Below are positions 34,176 to 46,334 of a DNA stretch of 64,000 bases, in pieces. This DNA is from Liopterus haemorrhoidalis. Its lineage: Eukaryota; Arthropoda; Insecta; Coleoptera; Dytiscidae. Position numbers and translations under genes: made by a program. The stretch is taken from NCBI GenBank assembly GCA_963971575.1, contig OZ020624.1, positions 2,671,001 to 2,735,000 on the forward strand, in the 5' to 3' direction. Position 1 is the stretch's first letter. Every line of letters begins with the position of its first letter. The notes under the pieces were generated by a model. It was not told the DNA's origin. It ran no database searches and saw only the letters and a program-made list of their open reading frames with translations.

Positions 34176-34769
34176 TCTTCCGTTCAATTAAATATTTTCC
34201 AATTATAAATAAGATTCGTGAAGCGTCAACAGGATCTTAGTGGGAAGTAAGTACTGATGTACCTTCAACGATATCAAATTTGATATGATTTTATTATTTT
34301 TGTGAAAATTTAAAATAAATCTTTGTGGATGATATAAACGTACATTTAATAACGTTTTAATAATTGAGGGGTGATTTCCATAACCAGGTGAGAATCTGTG
34401 CAGGCGAGAGGAAGAGGACGCAGGACGCTCCGTGACCCGTCTCGCCACCTGGGACTGCACACCTTAACTAGGCCTACATAATTTATATATTAACCTGCCG
34501 CCTAACTGGATTAACAAACTGGAAAATTACAATTTACTGCACTGACACATATAAGCGGTTACTCACTTCAAATTAGGGATGGCGCTGTTAATTTGTTTAC
34601 TTTACCTGTTTTAGGATTTCGTACGTATTGCCAAGAAACCCTAAAACTGCGTTCACAGCTCTTAAATTAGTTTACTATAGACTATGTATTGTGGATTAGT
34701 AATTAGTAGATAGTTTTAACGTTTAGCGAAAATGTATACTGCTATGAAAATTAATGTTATTATTATTAT

Positions 34770-35012
34770 ATTATTTATTTTACATCGGCCTTTATTGCTG
34801 CAACGAGGCTAATCGCCGATGCCAGGGGGCGAGCTCCTACACCTGGATGAGAGGTGAATGATTGTGAAAATGAGAGTAATGTAAACATATTATTCTCGCC
34901 CGAATAATATCACTAACGAAGCAGGCTCGAACCACAGACCGGACAGACGTACTGGGTTTCCACCAGTACAAACCGCACGACTAAATGCGCTCGGCCACCA
35001 CGTTGGCTGAAA
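34770..35012 (-). repeat. tRNA-derived SINE
   Basis: The minus strand reads GTGGTGGCCGAGCGCATTTA (A box of Leu/Ser type) and GTGGTTCGAGCCTGCTTCG (B box), with a long-variable-arm-like middle. A body of about 120 bp and a TAA-rich tail (plus-strand TTATTATTATTA near 34755-34770) follow. The layout is that of a short retroposon with a tRNA head. Confidence 0.65.
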
Positions 35013-35337
35013 ATTAATGTGTAACGAATGCTGTGACATCTATGATTTTTCAAACCAACTACAGATAGAACTCGATATACGCCGGTTCGTGTACGCCGAT
35101 TCACTTTTCGCCTGCGCATTGAATTAACTGAATTAACTATCGTATACCTGGGACTTCCAGATCTGATCGGGAAAGTACCGCGACAACTGACTGGACACCG
35201 CTCCAGTATCAGCGTATACCATAAGTATTTTTATTTAGCTATTCGTAATTAAATTAGTTTACTTGTTTCTATAAAACAGGCGTTTTTTGCATACGCATCA
35301 GCGTTGCCAGATTATTATTTTACCAAATAAATATAAA

Positions 35338-36322
35338 AAATCAGCTGTGGCCACCACAGGACCGACCGCCATCATAAAGTACTTATATAAATTACATTCT
35401 AGCAGCAGGGTAGAAATAACTTGGCGTAATATTTTACAGAGATATTATAAATCATGACCATGGAAACGTTACATATAAATATAAAAAAATCAGCTGTGGC
35501 CACCACAGGACCGACCGCCATCATAAAGTACTTATATAAAATACATTCTAGCAGCAGAGTAGAAATAACTTGGCCTAATATTTTCTAACAGAGATATTAT
35601 TTATCATGACCATGGAAACGTTACATATAAGTATGAAAAAATTTTACAGAAATTATTCGACATTTTTCGTTTTATCAAAAAACGTTTTAAATAAAAGTTA
35701 TTAGTTATTGCTTTTATAGCAACTTTTGTTTAATAATTTTTTTCGAAATATTTTTCTGTTGTGAAATATTCACAAAAATCTTAAAATCGACACGAGTAAA
35801 CTCCCATTTTTAGTCAACCGATTTTTACCAAAAGTTGATCATCTCGTGCCATTGATGGCAGAAGCTTAAATATGAAGTTTCATAAAAATCCTTTTAGCCG
35901 AATTTGCTCTGCACGTGTACACACACAGACAGACGGACGGATGGACAGACAGACAGACATCATGCCAAAAATAGTCAAAACGTTATGTAGGGACCTCAAT
36001 TCGTGGAGATCCATCGAAATCTCGAAATGTCAAAATCGGTATGATCACAATACCTCCTTTATATATGTTGGCGGTCGGTAAAAATTTATTTAACAAAAGT
36101 TGCTATAAAAGCAATAACTAATAATTTTTATTTGAGACAATTTTTGATAAATGAAACATTTTTGAAAAATTTTTCGAAATTATTTTTTCATACTTATATG
36201 TAACGTTTCCATGGTCATGTTTAGAAAATATTAGGCCAAGTTATATCTACTTTGCTACTAGAATGTATTTTATACAAGTACTTTGTGATGGCGGACGGTC
36301 TTGTGGTGGCTACAGCTGATTT
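35338..36322 (-). mobile_element. Cluster of three family A pieces (A6)
   Basis: A roughly 150-bp 5'-type piece (35338-35487) is followed by a near-complete minus copy (35488-36081, core of AGAC repeats at 35925-35960, end GTTGGCGGTCGGTAAAAA). An inverted piece (36082-36322, ending GTGGTGGCTACAGCTGATTT) follows. It suggests repeated insertion into or next to existing copies. Confidence 0.75.
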
Positions 36323-36513
36323 TTTCAAATTTCTTTCGAATAATATATAATTTATGGAAAAATATCCTGGAATTTTTTTAATTGTTACCTGAAATTTCCT
36401 TAAATCTCCTGGAATTTAATACTGAAAAATTAATAGACACCATGTGCATCAAGAATATTATGTTTTATGTTTTGAAACACGCTTATAAGTGACACTTTAA
36501 GAGACTATGTAGT

Positions 36514-36785
36514 CAGGGCCGGCGCGAGGCATGTGCAGCATGCGCAGCCGCACATGGCCCCGCGGTCAACAGCAGGCCCCGCGGTTCAAAAACAGACCCC
36601 GCGCATGGAGATGTGGACTTTTTTTTTGCTCCTCACTTGGATCTGAACAGCAGGCCCCGCGGTTCAACAATAAGCCCCGCGCATGGAGATGAGGATCATT
36701 TTTTTTTTGCTCCTCACTTGGATCTGAACAGCAGGCCCCGCGGCTCTTCTCGCACATGGCCTCGCAAATTCTAGCGCCGGCCCTG
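36514..36785. mobile_element. 272-bp hAT-type MITE with internal tandem repeat
   Basis: TATGTAGT is duplicated at 36506-36513 and 36786-36793. The ends are CAGGGCCGGCGCGAGG and inverse CAGGGCCGGCGCTAG. Inside, a roughly 75-bp unit (GATCTGAACAGCAGGCCCCG ... TTTGCTCCTCACTTG) is repeated twice. Confidence 0.85.
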
Positions 36786-37382
36786 TATGTAGTAGAGGTA
36801 AAGTCGACTATAAGTAGATTTTTGATATTAATTATAATACTATTTAGAAATTCTTTTGATTGAATACAAAGCTAGATTGTAAGCTCAAGATTAGCACGTT
36901 CCCAGCGAGTGCGAGACGTGATCTGAGCATCTCCTACAGTCGGTCGCGTCCTGGGGGAATAGTGACGGCGACGCCTGCCGTCCCGGCGCTCCAAGATGTG
37001 ACGATAATGCGATTTGTGTCGGGCGCGGTCGCATACGCTCTCAGCCTCCATACATATTGATAACTCGTCACGACCACTACCAAAGAATCATCCCAACACC
37101 ACATAAAGAAAATGTATTCTCTTTTCGAATTATTTATGATTTGTTTTTAGATTTCTTTCACATTCTAAGGAGACAAGAAATGGACTACATGCACAAACAC
37201 AAAGACAAATACAAAGAGTATACTTTACGACATTTATCACATATCTGATAGGTATCAAAGGTAGAAAAAGTCTAATACAAGGGTTACCTTTTATGTTTTT
37301 ACAAACGACCACTAGATGGCAATATTGAAATATGTTATTACTATATTCGTAAACTTATATATATTCGTAGACATTTGTTATT

Positions 37383-38657
37383 ATTATTAATAGATTTTAT
37401 TCCTGCCTTCGGCTTCGAATAGATTACATAGAATTTGAATTAATTAATTAATATAAATACCCAATACATATTATCATTTCCTATACAGGGTGCATTCGAG
37501 TTGTACAGAGTAGAGCGAGCGCTGAGCGAACAGTTGATGGTGACGTCATGAATAGAGCACTAACGGAGCGAGCGTTCTTGTGACGTAATGTTTATAAAAT
37601 CTAACCCTATAATTTTAGGCGGCGTTTTTACTGTCAGATTAGTTCACGTCAGTCATGAATCAAAATTATATACCTAGGTTTTTCCTTGATTTTTTTTCAA
37701 TGATGAAGAAATAAAATTAAATAAAAATTAAATAATTAATGAATTAATTTAATGAATTTTTTCCATTTTAATTTTATGCATGGTGTATTTTAATTATTTT
37801 TTTGCTGTTTACTGAACGTCACAAATACATAAAATGGCCGTACTCTGTAGCTATAGACAAATAACAATATTATTTGTCTATTGTTATTTGTCTAAGGCCA
37901 ATATTTTTATTTTATTTATAATTTAATTTTAAACTTTCATTTCTTTCCCGCCGTTCCCCCACTTTTTTCCGTCATACTCCATATGCTCGGTCTTAAAACC
38001 CCGAACACATAGAGCGCACTCTAAATGCTCGCTCGATCGCAAAACGAATGCAATTGAGTGTACTCCGAGCGTCAAATCGAACACGTTTGAGTGTACAGAA
38101 CGTTCTCGGAACGCTCGGAGCGTCAAATCGAATGTACCCACAGTAAATAAAAATCAAAATGTAAATAAATCATTTGTTTTTTTTTCTTCAGGTCTTTTGT
38201 TTATTGTTTGTTAGCTCTTTCCTTTTTTTTATAACCTTCCTCATCCACTCTACTCCTCCTCCTTCGTCATCCAATAGCTGTCCTCTGTTTCTCGTTTCCA
38301 CTTTCATCTCCTTGCATTTCCTTATATGTTCTATATTTTCTTGTGCTTCTCCGCATATTCTACACAATTTCCATGTCTCTTCCCACCAGAAATTATTGGT
38401 GTTCTCCTCGTTCCGCAGCGAAATCTTGCAATTATTTTTTTATGCTTTTCGTCTGTCATTAAGTATCTTGGTTGACCTAGAGTTTTAATCTTCCTGTAGT
38501 TTGCGTTGTACCTCGACTTGTCGATTCTATTTTGTTGGTCTTGTTTTTGTATGTCTCTGTCTCTGTCAGTTACTAAAGTTATGACGTCTTCGCCTTGTTG
38601 CTCCTTTCTTGCTTTTTTCTGCAGGCTATATCCATTTCGTTCGAAGTAGTTTTGATA
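37383..38657 (-). mobile_element. 5'-truncated LINE with TSD, itself interrupted
   Basis: TTGTTATT is duplicated on both sides (37375-37382 and 38658-38665). The minus-strand coding trace at 38650-38195 reads NRIDKSRYNANYRKIKTLGQ, then PRYLMTDEKHKKIIARFRCG, matching the LINE family at 48.2-48.5 kb. The 3' end lies on the left with an AAT-rich tail. The element at about 37494-38152 is inserted within. Confidence 0.75.
37490..38152. mobile_element. Element E, copy 1
   Basis: The ends are GGGTGCATTCGAGTTGTACA and inverse GGGTACATTCGATTTGACG. The subterminal CGAGCG/CGCTCG motifs repeat many times. A palindrome of AGACAAATAACAATATTATT lies near the middle. Copy 2 lies inverted at 52147-52811. ACA flanks may be a 3-bp duplication. 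The superfamily is unassigned. Confidence 0.7.
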
Positions 38658-38795
38658 TTGTTATTGTGAAATCAGTGGCAGCTTATAAATTGATCGACTA
38701 GTTTGTTGATTGATGAAAAAAATGGATATTACTCGTGAAGGTTTTCGTTGGATGATTTTTTACGATTTTAGTAAAGAGTTAGGCCTTTACTCATT

Positions 38796-39762
38796 ACTTT
38801 CATGTTTTTTTTTTATTTAACAATCACAAATATACTCATTTTTAGGTTTTTTTAGGGGGAATAAATTTTTTTTGTCTTCTAAGTAACGCTAAAAACTGAA
38901 AAATCATTTTAAAAATAAAAACTCAACGTCATTACCTCGGCAAACTCATAAACTAACAAAATCTTTTTGGATTTTTGATTTCAGATGATCCAGTGACGAG
39001 TTATTTTGGTCACCGCAAAATCTAATTTTTTTCCCGGAGTTTGAGAAGATTTGCCACAGCTGGCTCATTTCGCCATATTTTGCCTTCAACATTTTTTTGT
39101 ATCTTCTTCGAAACATACTTTATATATGTACTTAGTTTTAAAATGAATAAATTTAACCATAGATTTGAAAAAAAATCACAAAAATATGCTTAAAATGTGG
39201 TTATCAGACCCTACCCCCCCCCCCTTAATCCAGCCTATTTTTATAATTTTACCGCTGGTCGTAAGATTGTTAAGGCATTTAATAACATCACAAATTAATG
39301 AATAACTATTTTTCTCAAATCCAGGGCAACTCAATTTTTGGACGACGCTTGGGTAAAAGATTGATATGTTCTATGCTTCATGCAACAATGACTGTAGCTG
39401 ATAACAATGGAGCTGGACCAGTAGAGCGCACCTGAGCAACAATTTTCTAGAGAGCTTTCAACAGAGCCGGCATGGATAAAAAACTTTAGAAAAATTATAC
39501 TCAGAGATTCAGGTGAGCTTGCGTCAAGTTTCAATAGATTTTCCTCGCTTAAGATTTCCATGAAGTGTCTAACTAAGGATTTTATGGTGCCTGTGCCGTA
39601 TTTTAAAAGCTGTTAAACTTGCGAATGCAAAACTTATAGAGCCATCTGTTGATGAAAAACTGAACTGTTAAAAATAGAATATTTAAGGTTTGATTGTACA
39701 GAAATAATGTAATTTACATAATATTTCTCATGGAATCAAATTTTTAGTATTGTATTATAAAT
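38796..39762. other. Unassigned sequence
   Basis: It includes an 11-bp C run near 39217-39227. A minus-strand open frame at 39561-39331 has no recognisable similarity and no splice context. Nothing else can be supported. Confidence 0.35.
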
Positions 39763-39853
39763 AAAAAATCAGCTGTGACCACCACAGGACCGTCCGCCAT
39801 CACAAAGTACTTATATGGAATACATTCTAGCAGCAGAGTAGAAATAACTTGAC
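39763..39853 (-). repeat. Family A fragment (A7)
   Basis: AATCAGCTGTGACCACCACA and TAGCAGCAGAGTAGAAATAA match the family A end. The copy stops where the TA-flanked element at 39857 begins, so it was truncated or broken by that insertion. Confidence 0.7.
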
Positions 39854-40230
39854 CTATGGTCTATTTCAAAGTAGAAAAAAGTAGATAGCGCTGCGAACCG
39901 AGTACGATTTACACTGATAAAATACAGTATAGCGGGAAATTTAAAATAAGTTACAACTAGGGCATGGGCGTAGCAACTGGGTTAGCAAGTGATTTTTTTT
40001 TTAAATATAAAAAAGATTAATAATATATTGAAATAAACAAGGCAGATAATACACGTTATTTATACGACATAAATTCAGTTTAATGGGAAATTTGAAAAAG
40101 TTTAAAAAATATTAATTTTAAAAATTATGTACTATATATAAAAAGAGAGATTTGGCTAAAAGAGTTTAAACAATAAAACAAACAATATATTCTTCAAAAG
40201 CAAAAGTTTCTTATTTAAATAATTATTGTA

Positions 40231-42430
40231 AATAAAAATTAAAAATATATGTATATATGAAGGTCTAAAAATTATGTCAATAGCTTCTTCTTTGGGCACA
40301 ATCAGCTAGGCTGTTTTTTGGCCTCACATTAGTCCTGTTTCTTGATCTGTTAATTGTCAACTGTCAAAAAATATTTATATATCAGATAACCTAAAAAATA
40401 TATAACTGTTACTATTGAGAACTGACACGCTCGGATATGCAGTCTGGTGGTCAAATATTGTACTACGCGACTGTAGTACTGTTGGAAATTATTACATATG
40501 TTCTGCTGTTGATTTTTTGTTAGAACGTCATTAGATACATTTTCATAAAATAAAAATGTACTGTGCTTAAATTAACCTGTTCCCTGTTAGCATATTGACA
40601 ACTGAATACTAGACAATTCAGCCATTTTGCCATGAATTACAGCGCCGCCAACGGTAATGTCACTTCTCAATATTATTTGATAAGAGCTAACAATAACCAG
40701 TGCAAACGACCGGAAGAGTAAAATATTTGAGAATATGAAACAGATGCCTATTTTAACACGGCTTTCAATTGGCCCATTTGCTCAGTTTTCGTGGAATCAA
40801 TTACCCAGGTTAACGGAGAGATTACTGTACTTAAATATCTGGATGAATTTAAAAGTTAAAATGTTATTAGTGTAGTAAATGGTCCATGTTTGTTCCTTGA
40901 AGTATGTAAACAGGAGTAGGTAACAATAGTGTAATCATATATAGTGCCGGGAGTGAGGCATCCATCTATCAAGGCAGGTTGTCCGGGGGATGTGCTGTGT
41001 GCTGGTCCGGAGCACCTGCGTCCCCGTGTCCCACAGCCCCTCGGAGACAATCACGATAATGGTTTCGGTCGCCATTTGTTCCGCGGTACTAAACAGGACC
41101 GTATATGATATATTGAGGGACCTCATTAACACATCAACATTCATTGTTTATGTTAAATATTAATTATATATTCAGAAACTTTAGTAAGCGGTTGTAATAA
41201 TTAATTTTCGAGTTGCTGGAGGGGAAAATTTTGATGTTCATCAATATGAAAATCTGAATTCGTAATGAGAGGTAAAGTCGGTTTACGATAACTATGAGAT
41301 GACGTCACACTTGGTTAATTTAAGTACCAACGTTATGATATGTTTTAATCAACATCAATCCATAACTCAGTTAGTACATTTATTTATTTAATGTTGGTAC
41401 ATTTTTTCAATGTTGCCGGTTTGAAATTGGATTGTTCAATCGTTATTTGTCAGGTTGACATTTAAGTGTTTAGAATTTATTGAGGTTAAATTTTATTTAT
41501 TTTTTTAAATTTATTGTAATAAAAATGCCCAAAGCTCTTAGTAGCCGTGCTCAAAGGATGGTTTTGTCTCTTATTAATTATGTTGGGTGATATTTATATA
41601 ACGTACTTTTATCTGTATATTGTGTTTGTATATTTTAAAAGATTTTATAATTTGTAATGTAAGTGAACAAAAACAATATTTAATTTTGTATCTTGGTCGA
41701 TAAACAAATATTATATATGATTAATAAAATATGTTCTATTTATAAATCGAAAACTCCTGAGCCACAAAATCAGACACAAGAAAATTGTCCTTTTTAACAA
41801 TTTAATGGAAGATGATTTTCATCATAATCATGTACAGTCTGTTCCAAACGGTTAGGCGGAACTAGATTTTGCAATCTAGTTACTTTCATCGTTTAAATCG
41901 TGCTTTTTCGACATTTTTGGTAAAGGTTAATATCATTTTAAATTGTCATTTTCTTTATATTTTGATTTTTTGTGTCATTCTTAATACAAATTTCTCATTT
42001 ATTAATTTTTTTGTCATTAAAATATATAAAAAATAATACTTTAATTTTGACATGTCATTCCTTTCCATGGTTTCATTGTTGGAATTTTAAATTGTGACAT
42101 TCCAACGTGAAAAATGAAATAACCCAAGCAAGATCCCATCGTGACAACCTAAAAGAACGAAATTCCCATTTAGTTCCGCCTAACCGTTTGGAACAGACTG
42201 TAAAACAAAAAATTGTAAAAAAATAATTAATTGTAATTGTAAATAATTATTGTAAATAAAAATTAAAAATATATGTATATATAAAGGTCTAAAAATTATA
42301 TCAATAATTTCTTCTTTGGGCACAATCAGCTGGGCTGTCTTTTGGCCTCACATTAGTCCTCTCTCTTGATCTGCTAATTGTCAAGTGTCAAAAAATATTT
42401 ATATGTCATAACCTAAAAATTATATAACTG
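40231..42430. repeat. Direct repeat pair (40231-40405 / 42249-42430)
   Basis: Both units contain AAGGTCTAAAAATTAT, then CTTCTTTGGGCACAATCAGC, GGCCTCACATTAGTCCT and CTTGATCTG. They differ by scattered substitutions. They may mark two copies of an element inside the larger one. Confidence 0.6.
41836..42200. mobile_element. MITE family D copy (365 bp)
   Basis: The inverted ends CAGTCTGTTCCAAACGGTTA are flanked by TA. It is one of three copies within about 1.6 kb. Confidence 0.9.
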
Positions 42431-42543
42431 CGTTAAAACAAATTACATGGATAATTTTCTCCATAAAATCTACGCCAAGAATATAAATAAAAGTCTAAAT
42501 ATGTAAATAATAACAAAATATATGAAAAAAATTAAATAACATA

Positions 42544-42909
42544 CAGTCTGTTTCAAACGCTTAGGCGGAACTAAATGGGAATTTCGTTCTTTTAGGTTGT
42601 CACGACAAGGGACCTTGCTTGGGTTATTTCATTTTTCATGTTGGGATGTCAAAATTTAAAATTACAACAATGAAACCATGGAAACGAATGACCTATGTCA
42701 AAATTAATTTATTTTTTTTGTATATTTTAATGACAAAAAATCAAAACATAAAGAAAATGACATTTTAAAATGATATTAACCTTAACCAAAAATGTTTATT
42801 GTAAGTATGATTTACAAAGCTTAAACAAAACGGTCGAAAAGCACGATTTAAACGATGAAAGTAACTAGATTGCAAAATTTAGTTCCGCTTAACCGTTTGG
42901 AACAGACTG
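42544..42909. mobile_element. MITE family D copy (366 bp), opposite orientation
   Basis: It starts CAGTCTGTTTCAAACGCTTA and ends with the inverse, with TA flanks. Its body is reversed relative to the copies at 41836 and 43033. Confidence 0.9.
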
Positions 42910-43032
42910 TAAATAATATATATTTCCAATGTACGACACTGAACATCTGTCAACTTGGACTAAAACAATATTTTAACAGTGTAATAGGGATGACGTTCTA
43001 AACCAATCCGTAGCAAAAACAAACAGCTCCTA

Positions 43033-43439
43033 CAGTCTGTTCCAAACGGTTAAGCGGAACTAAATTTTGCAATCTAGTTACTTTCATCGTTTAAATCGTG
43101 CTTTTCGACCGTTTTGTTTAAGCTTTGTAAATCATACTTACAATACACATTTTTTGTTAAGGTTAATATCATTTTAAATTGTCATTTTCTTTATATTTTG
43201 ATTTTTTGTGTCATTCTTAATACAAATTTCCCATTTATTAATTTTTTTGTCATTAAAATATATTAAAAAAATAATTTAATTTTGACATAGGTAATTCGTT
43301 TCCATGGTTTCATTGTTGTAATTTTAAATTTTGACATTGCAACGTGAAAAATGAAATAACCCAAGCCAGGTCCCTTCTCGTGACAACCTAAAAGAACGAA
43401 ATTCCCATTTAGTTCCGCCTAAGCGTTTGAAACAGACTG
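43033..43439. mobile_element. MITE family D copy (407 bp)
   Basis: The ends are CAGTCTGTTCCAAACGGTTA and inverse CAGTCTGTTTCAAACGCTTA, with TA flanks. It is almost identical to 51304-51710, pointing to recent copying. Confidence 0.9.
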
Positions 43440-43584
43440 TATCTTCTTACACACTTTTCTACTTTGAAATAGACCATAGTTTCGTATTACAAAATGAGAC
43501 AGATTATAGTTTTTTTTTTTTTTAATGGCCTTTGCTGCTTCGATAATTAGCCAGGATAATTCTAATTTTTGAAAAATTCCATGC

Positions 43585-43665
43585 TTGAACAGGTTTCGAA
43601 CCCGGGACCTTAACAATGCAGGGTAAGTGTGGTACCACCACGCTATACCGGTCGGCTTGTGATAG
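43585..43665 (-). repeat. tRNA-like SINE head
   Basis: The minus strand reads CCGGTATAGCGTGGTGGTAC (A-box region) and CCCGGGTTCGAAACCTG (B box, near perfect). The flanks do not give a paired acceptor stem, so it is SINE-type and not a tRNA gene. It interrupts a repeat whose flanks match 50660-50780. Confidence 0.55.
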
Positions 43666-43667
43666 GT

Positions 43668-43800
43668 TACTTAGAGGGAAACTTCATTTTTTATGTTGCA
43701 TGTTTATAATATCCCCTTAGGGTGGTAATTCTGAAATGGCACCTTTCAAAATAATTGACATGAATATTTATGTAGTGTATCACAATTTTGACATGTTAAT
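43668..43800. repeat. Repeat also found downstream of channel gene 1
   Basis: The stretch with TTCATTTTTTATGTTG, TTAGGGTGGTA and CTGAAATGGCACCTTTCAAA recurs in the same orientation at about 50667-50780, bracketing channel gene 1. It may be an element or a trace of the gene duplication. Confidence 0.55.
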
Positions 43801-44019
43801 ATGCAATCTGTCAATCTGACATTTATAATTTTTGAAGGAATAATACCTTAATATAAAGAAACAACTAAAAATTGAAGAGCCAGATATATAAGTTCACATG
43901 GTTCCATAAAAATCCCGTAATTTCATAGTTTACTTAAATGGATTTAGCAGTACTTAAACATTTCCCAAAAAATTCTTTGTATATTGGTAGCCATCTATTG
44001 AAAAACCTCTAAACGAAAT

Positions 44020-44127
44020 CAAGAACACCATGATAACATATATGAGCATCAAGTTTCTTGGATACATAAAATAAACAAAAATACTTATAATTTGGTACGA
44101 AATTTTATTTTTAAATTATACAAAATT
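44020..44127 (+). promoter_or_regulatory. Conserved 5' flank of channel gene 1 with 10-codon uORF
   Basis: It shares with 52898-53002 (upstream of gene 2) AAGAACACCATGA, ATGAGCATCAAGTTTCTT, TACATAAAATAAA and TATAATTTGG, up to the ATG. A 10-codon open frame (44042-44074, MSIKFLGYIK) ends 53 nt before the start codon. TATAATTT could be a TATA box. If so, the uORF would lie outside the transcript. Confidence 0.5.
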
Positions 44128-45455
44128 ATGTCTGTTTATATAACAGAACATTTCTGCTCCGTAGAAGATACAAGAAAAATTACCAAACCAAGACTAGCCC
44201 CTACAGCTACATGGTGTGAGAAATTTAATAGAATTGCCAAAACCATCACAATAATATCAGCAAAAAATCCACAAACAACAAAATATTTCTCGAGCAGCAT
44301 CAAACTAAAAGGAGAAATGGAAAGACAACTTGCTTGTAAATACTGCATCATTCACCCATTAAGTTTGTTCACCATGTACTGGCAATTTTTTATGTGTTTT
44401 GTTTTTTATATAAATGTAACAATTGGACTGGCAGTACCAATGTTTCAAATATTTATAAGAGTGAGTAAAAAAACTTTTCAACCACTAATATATGTTTACG
44501 AAACAACAAATTTTATCTGCCTGTTAGATATTTTAGTAAACTTCTTGACTGGTTACATTAACAAAGAAACACACCAATGTGTTTTGGATAGAAGAATGAT
44601 TGCAGCGCGTTATGCGTCAACGTTTTTTGTGGTAGATATTTTGGCTTTTGACATTATCCTATCCTTCTTAACATACATACCAAGGTTAATTTTAATTCAC
44701 CATATTATCCTAGGGACCTGGAAGCTCATAAGAATAATACGATTGAAAACTGCTAATAAACACCTAGAGAAATTAACAAAGTTCATAAAATTACCACCTG
44801 AGTACTTTGGGGTTATGCAGATTATTGTAAGAGGTTGTTTTCTAGCTCATGTCAATGCAATGGCTTATGTGTGTATCCCAGCAGTAACTATGAGAGAAAA
44901 GACTTGGATGGCACAGTTATGTAATTCTTATAAAAAAGAATCCAAACATATGTTTGCCAATGTCACCTGTACCGAAATAACTGGCGATGTATTGTATTAC
45001 TATATACAACACAGTTACGCTGAAACTTTGACGAGGATATGTTTAGTTTATTGGGGGAAAGTGTCACCAGAAACCTGGGAAGATAGTTGGTTAACCATAA
45101 TTTCATTATTTTGTGGTTTTTGTTTTAATATTTATTTTATAGTATTTTTAAAAACTATTATGGAAACTGGTTATTTTGCATCTTTACATTATGAAGAAAA
45201 TGCTCTTGCTATGAAAGGATTTTGTGTTAAACATATGTTACCAGATGAGTTGGAAAAAAAACTTTTGAGAAATTTTGAAGAGATTTTTAGAGGAGAATAT
45301 TATAATAAAAAGAAATTTGATGAATTTACTTCTGATATTTTAAAAGGGGATTTATTTGCTGAACATAAAAGAAACCAGGCAATGATTGATAAGTCTAGAA
45401 TGTTTAGTGGTGTTACTAGGACTGCCTATATTGCTATCATAAAATCTTTAAAAAG
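44128..45455 (+). CDS. HCN/CNG-like channel paralogue 1, exon 1
   Basis: It encodes residues 1-442 of a 561-residue spliced protein. The layout follows HCN channels: cytosolic N-terminus ending in the family motif IIHPLSLF..YW, S1 about 83-109, S2 121-143 (FLTGY), S3 163-181 (FFVVDILAFD), S4 194-212, S5 226-252, pore 284-316, S6 321-345, then the C-linker. S4 has only three regularly spaced charges (K199, R202, R205), against about nine in HCN. The filter region reads CLVYWGKVSP where HCN has CIGYGAQAP. The ATG at 44128 was chosen because the upstream frame lacks ATG and paralogue 2 starts at the same point (ITEHFC). The donor is AAAAG/GTCAGT, phase 2. HCN-like proteins sit in the plasma membrane as tetramers. 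Conduction here is doubtful. Confidence 0.9.
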
Positions 45456-45468
45456 GTCAGTATATATA

Positions 45469-46334
45469 CAAGGTCTGTACAAAAAGTATCGCGAATTTTG
45501 AATTTCCGCGGGTTACGTATATTCGATTTTTTTGTGGCGTTATGTTGGTACTCATGCCTGTCACTTATGCCGACAAGTTCGGCCATTTTGAATGTTCAGT
45601 TAATTTTTGACAGTTGCTTTGCTTGCATGTGTTTTGGCTCGTCTTCGATTTTTGCCTATACCAAAAAATGGATCAAAGAATCTGTATCAAATTTTGTGTG
45701 AAAAACAAAATTAAGTGCGCGGACGCATTCCGAATGTTGACTGTGGCATATGGTGAAGCTACCTTGGACCGAAGCAACGTTTATCGGTGGTACAAAATGT
45801 TCTCTGAGGGCCGAGAAGATGTGAACGACGAAGAGCGTGCCGGACGCCAGAGCACGTCAACAACAGACGAAAACATTTATTCGAATCACCGTTAGAAGTT
45901 GCTGAGAACCTAAACATATCGATTGGCTCATGCCATTCGATTTTTACCAATGATTTGGGCATGAGACGGGCCGCCGCGAAATTTCGTTGCTTGTGCGCGA
46001 ATTTTTAGCCAAAAACAACACACTAATAATGCCGCAGCCACCGTATTCCCCAGATCTGCCCCCTGTGACTTTTTCTTGTTCCCGAAACTGAAGAGGCTCA
46101 TGAAAGGACGACGCAACGCTACGAGTGAGGAGATAAAGACGGCATCGAAGGAGGAGCTGAACAAGATCCCAAAAAATGATTTTTTCAAGTGCTTCGAGGA
46201 TTGGAAAAAACTTTGTCACAATTGTATAATATCTGGTGGGGGATTACTTTGAAGGGGACAAAATAGATATTCATGAATAAATAAATAATTTTTGAAAAAA
46301 CACAAAATTCGCGATACTTTTTGAACAGACCTCG
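45469..46334 (+). mobile_element. Internally deleted mariner-family element
   Basis: The inverted ends CAAGGTCTGTACAAAAAGTA and CGAGGTCTGTTCAAAAAGTA are flanked by TA. From 45668 the reading MDQRICIKFCVKNKIKCADA, ATLDRSNVYRWYKMFSEG and DEERAGRQSTSTTDEN is the N-terminal HTH. After frameshifts and a deletion, the D34D end appears (PQPPYSPDLPPCDFFLFPKL). At 866 bp it is about two thirds of a full element. Confidence 0.85.

Larger units (their letters stand above)
37272..38795 (+). pseudogene. mariner 5' part, split by a LINE insertion
   Basis: The left piece (to 37382) has GGGTTACCTTTTATGTTTTT and AACGACCACTAGATGGCAAT of the irritans-type 5' end. The right piece (from 38658) has GAAATCAGTGGCAGCTTATA and codons for MDITREGFRWMIFYDFSKEL. 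The halves are separated by the LINE at 37383-38657. The remainder of the transposase is lost. Confidence 0.75.
39857..43476. mobile_element. 3.6-kb TA-flanked element with three nested MITEs
   Basis: Inverted ends TGGTCTATTTCAAAGTAGAA occur at 39857 and, on the other strand, at 43476, flanked by TA. The interior holds a roughly 170-bp direct repeat (40231-40405 and 42249-42430) and three family D MITEs. A GC-richer island lies at 40935-41060. No transposase is recognisable. Confidence 0.6.

Noticed and set aside
39331..39561. Minus-strand 76-codon frame as a gene
   Set aside because: There is no homology, splice context or promoter, and composition matches the flanks.
43585..43665. Functional tRNA gene
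   Set aside because: The B box is good, but acceptor and anticodon stems do not pair. A SINE head is the better reading; the same applies to 28080, 34900 and the family C modules.
44092..44127. Longer N-terminus for channel 1 starting at 44092
   Set aside because: The codon at 44092 is TTG. The ATG at 44128 aligns with the start of paralogue 2.
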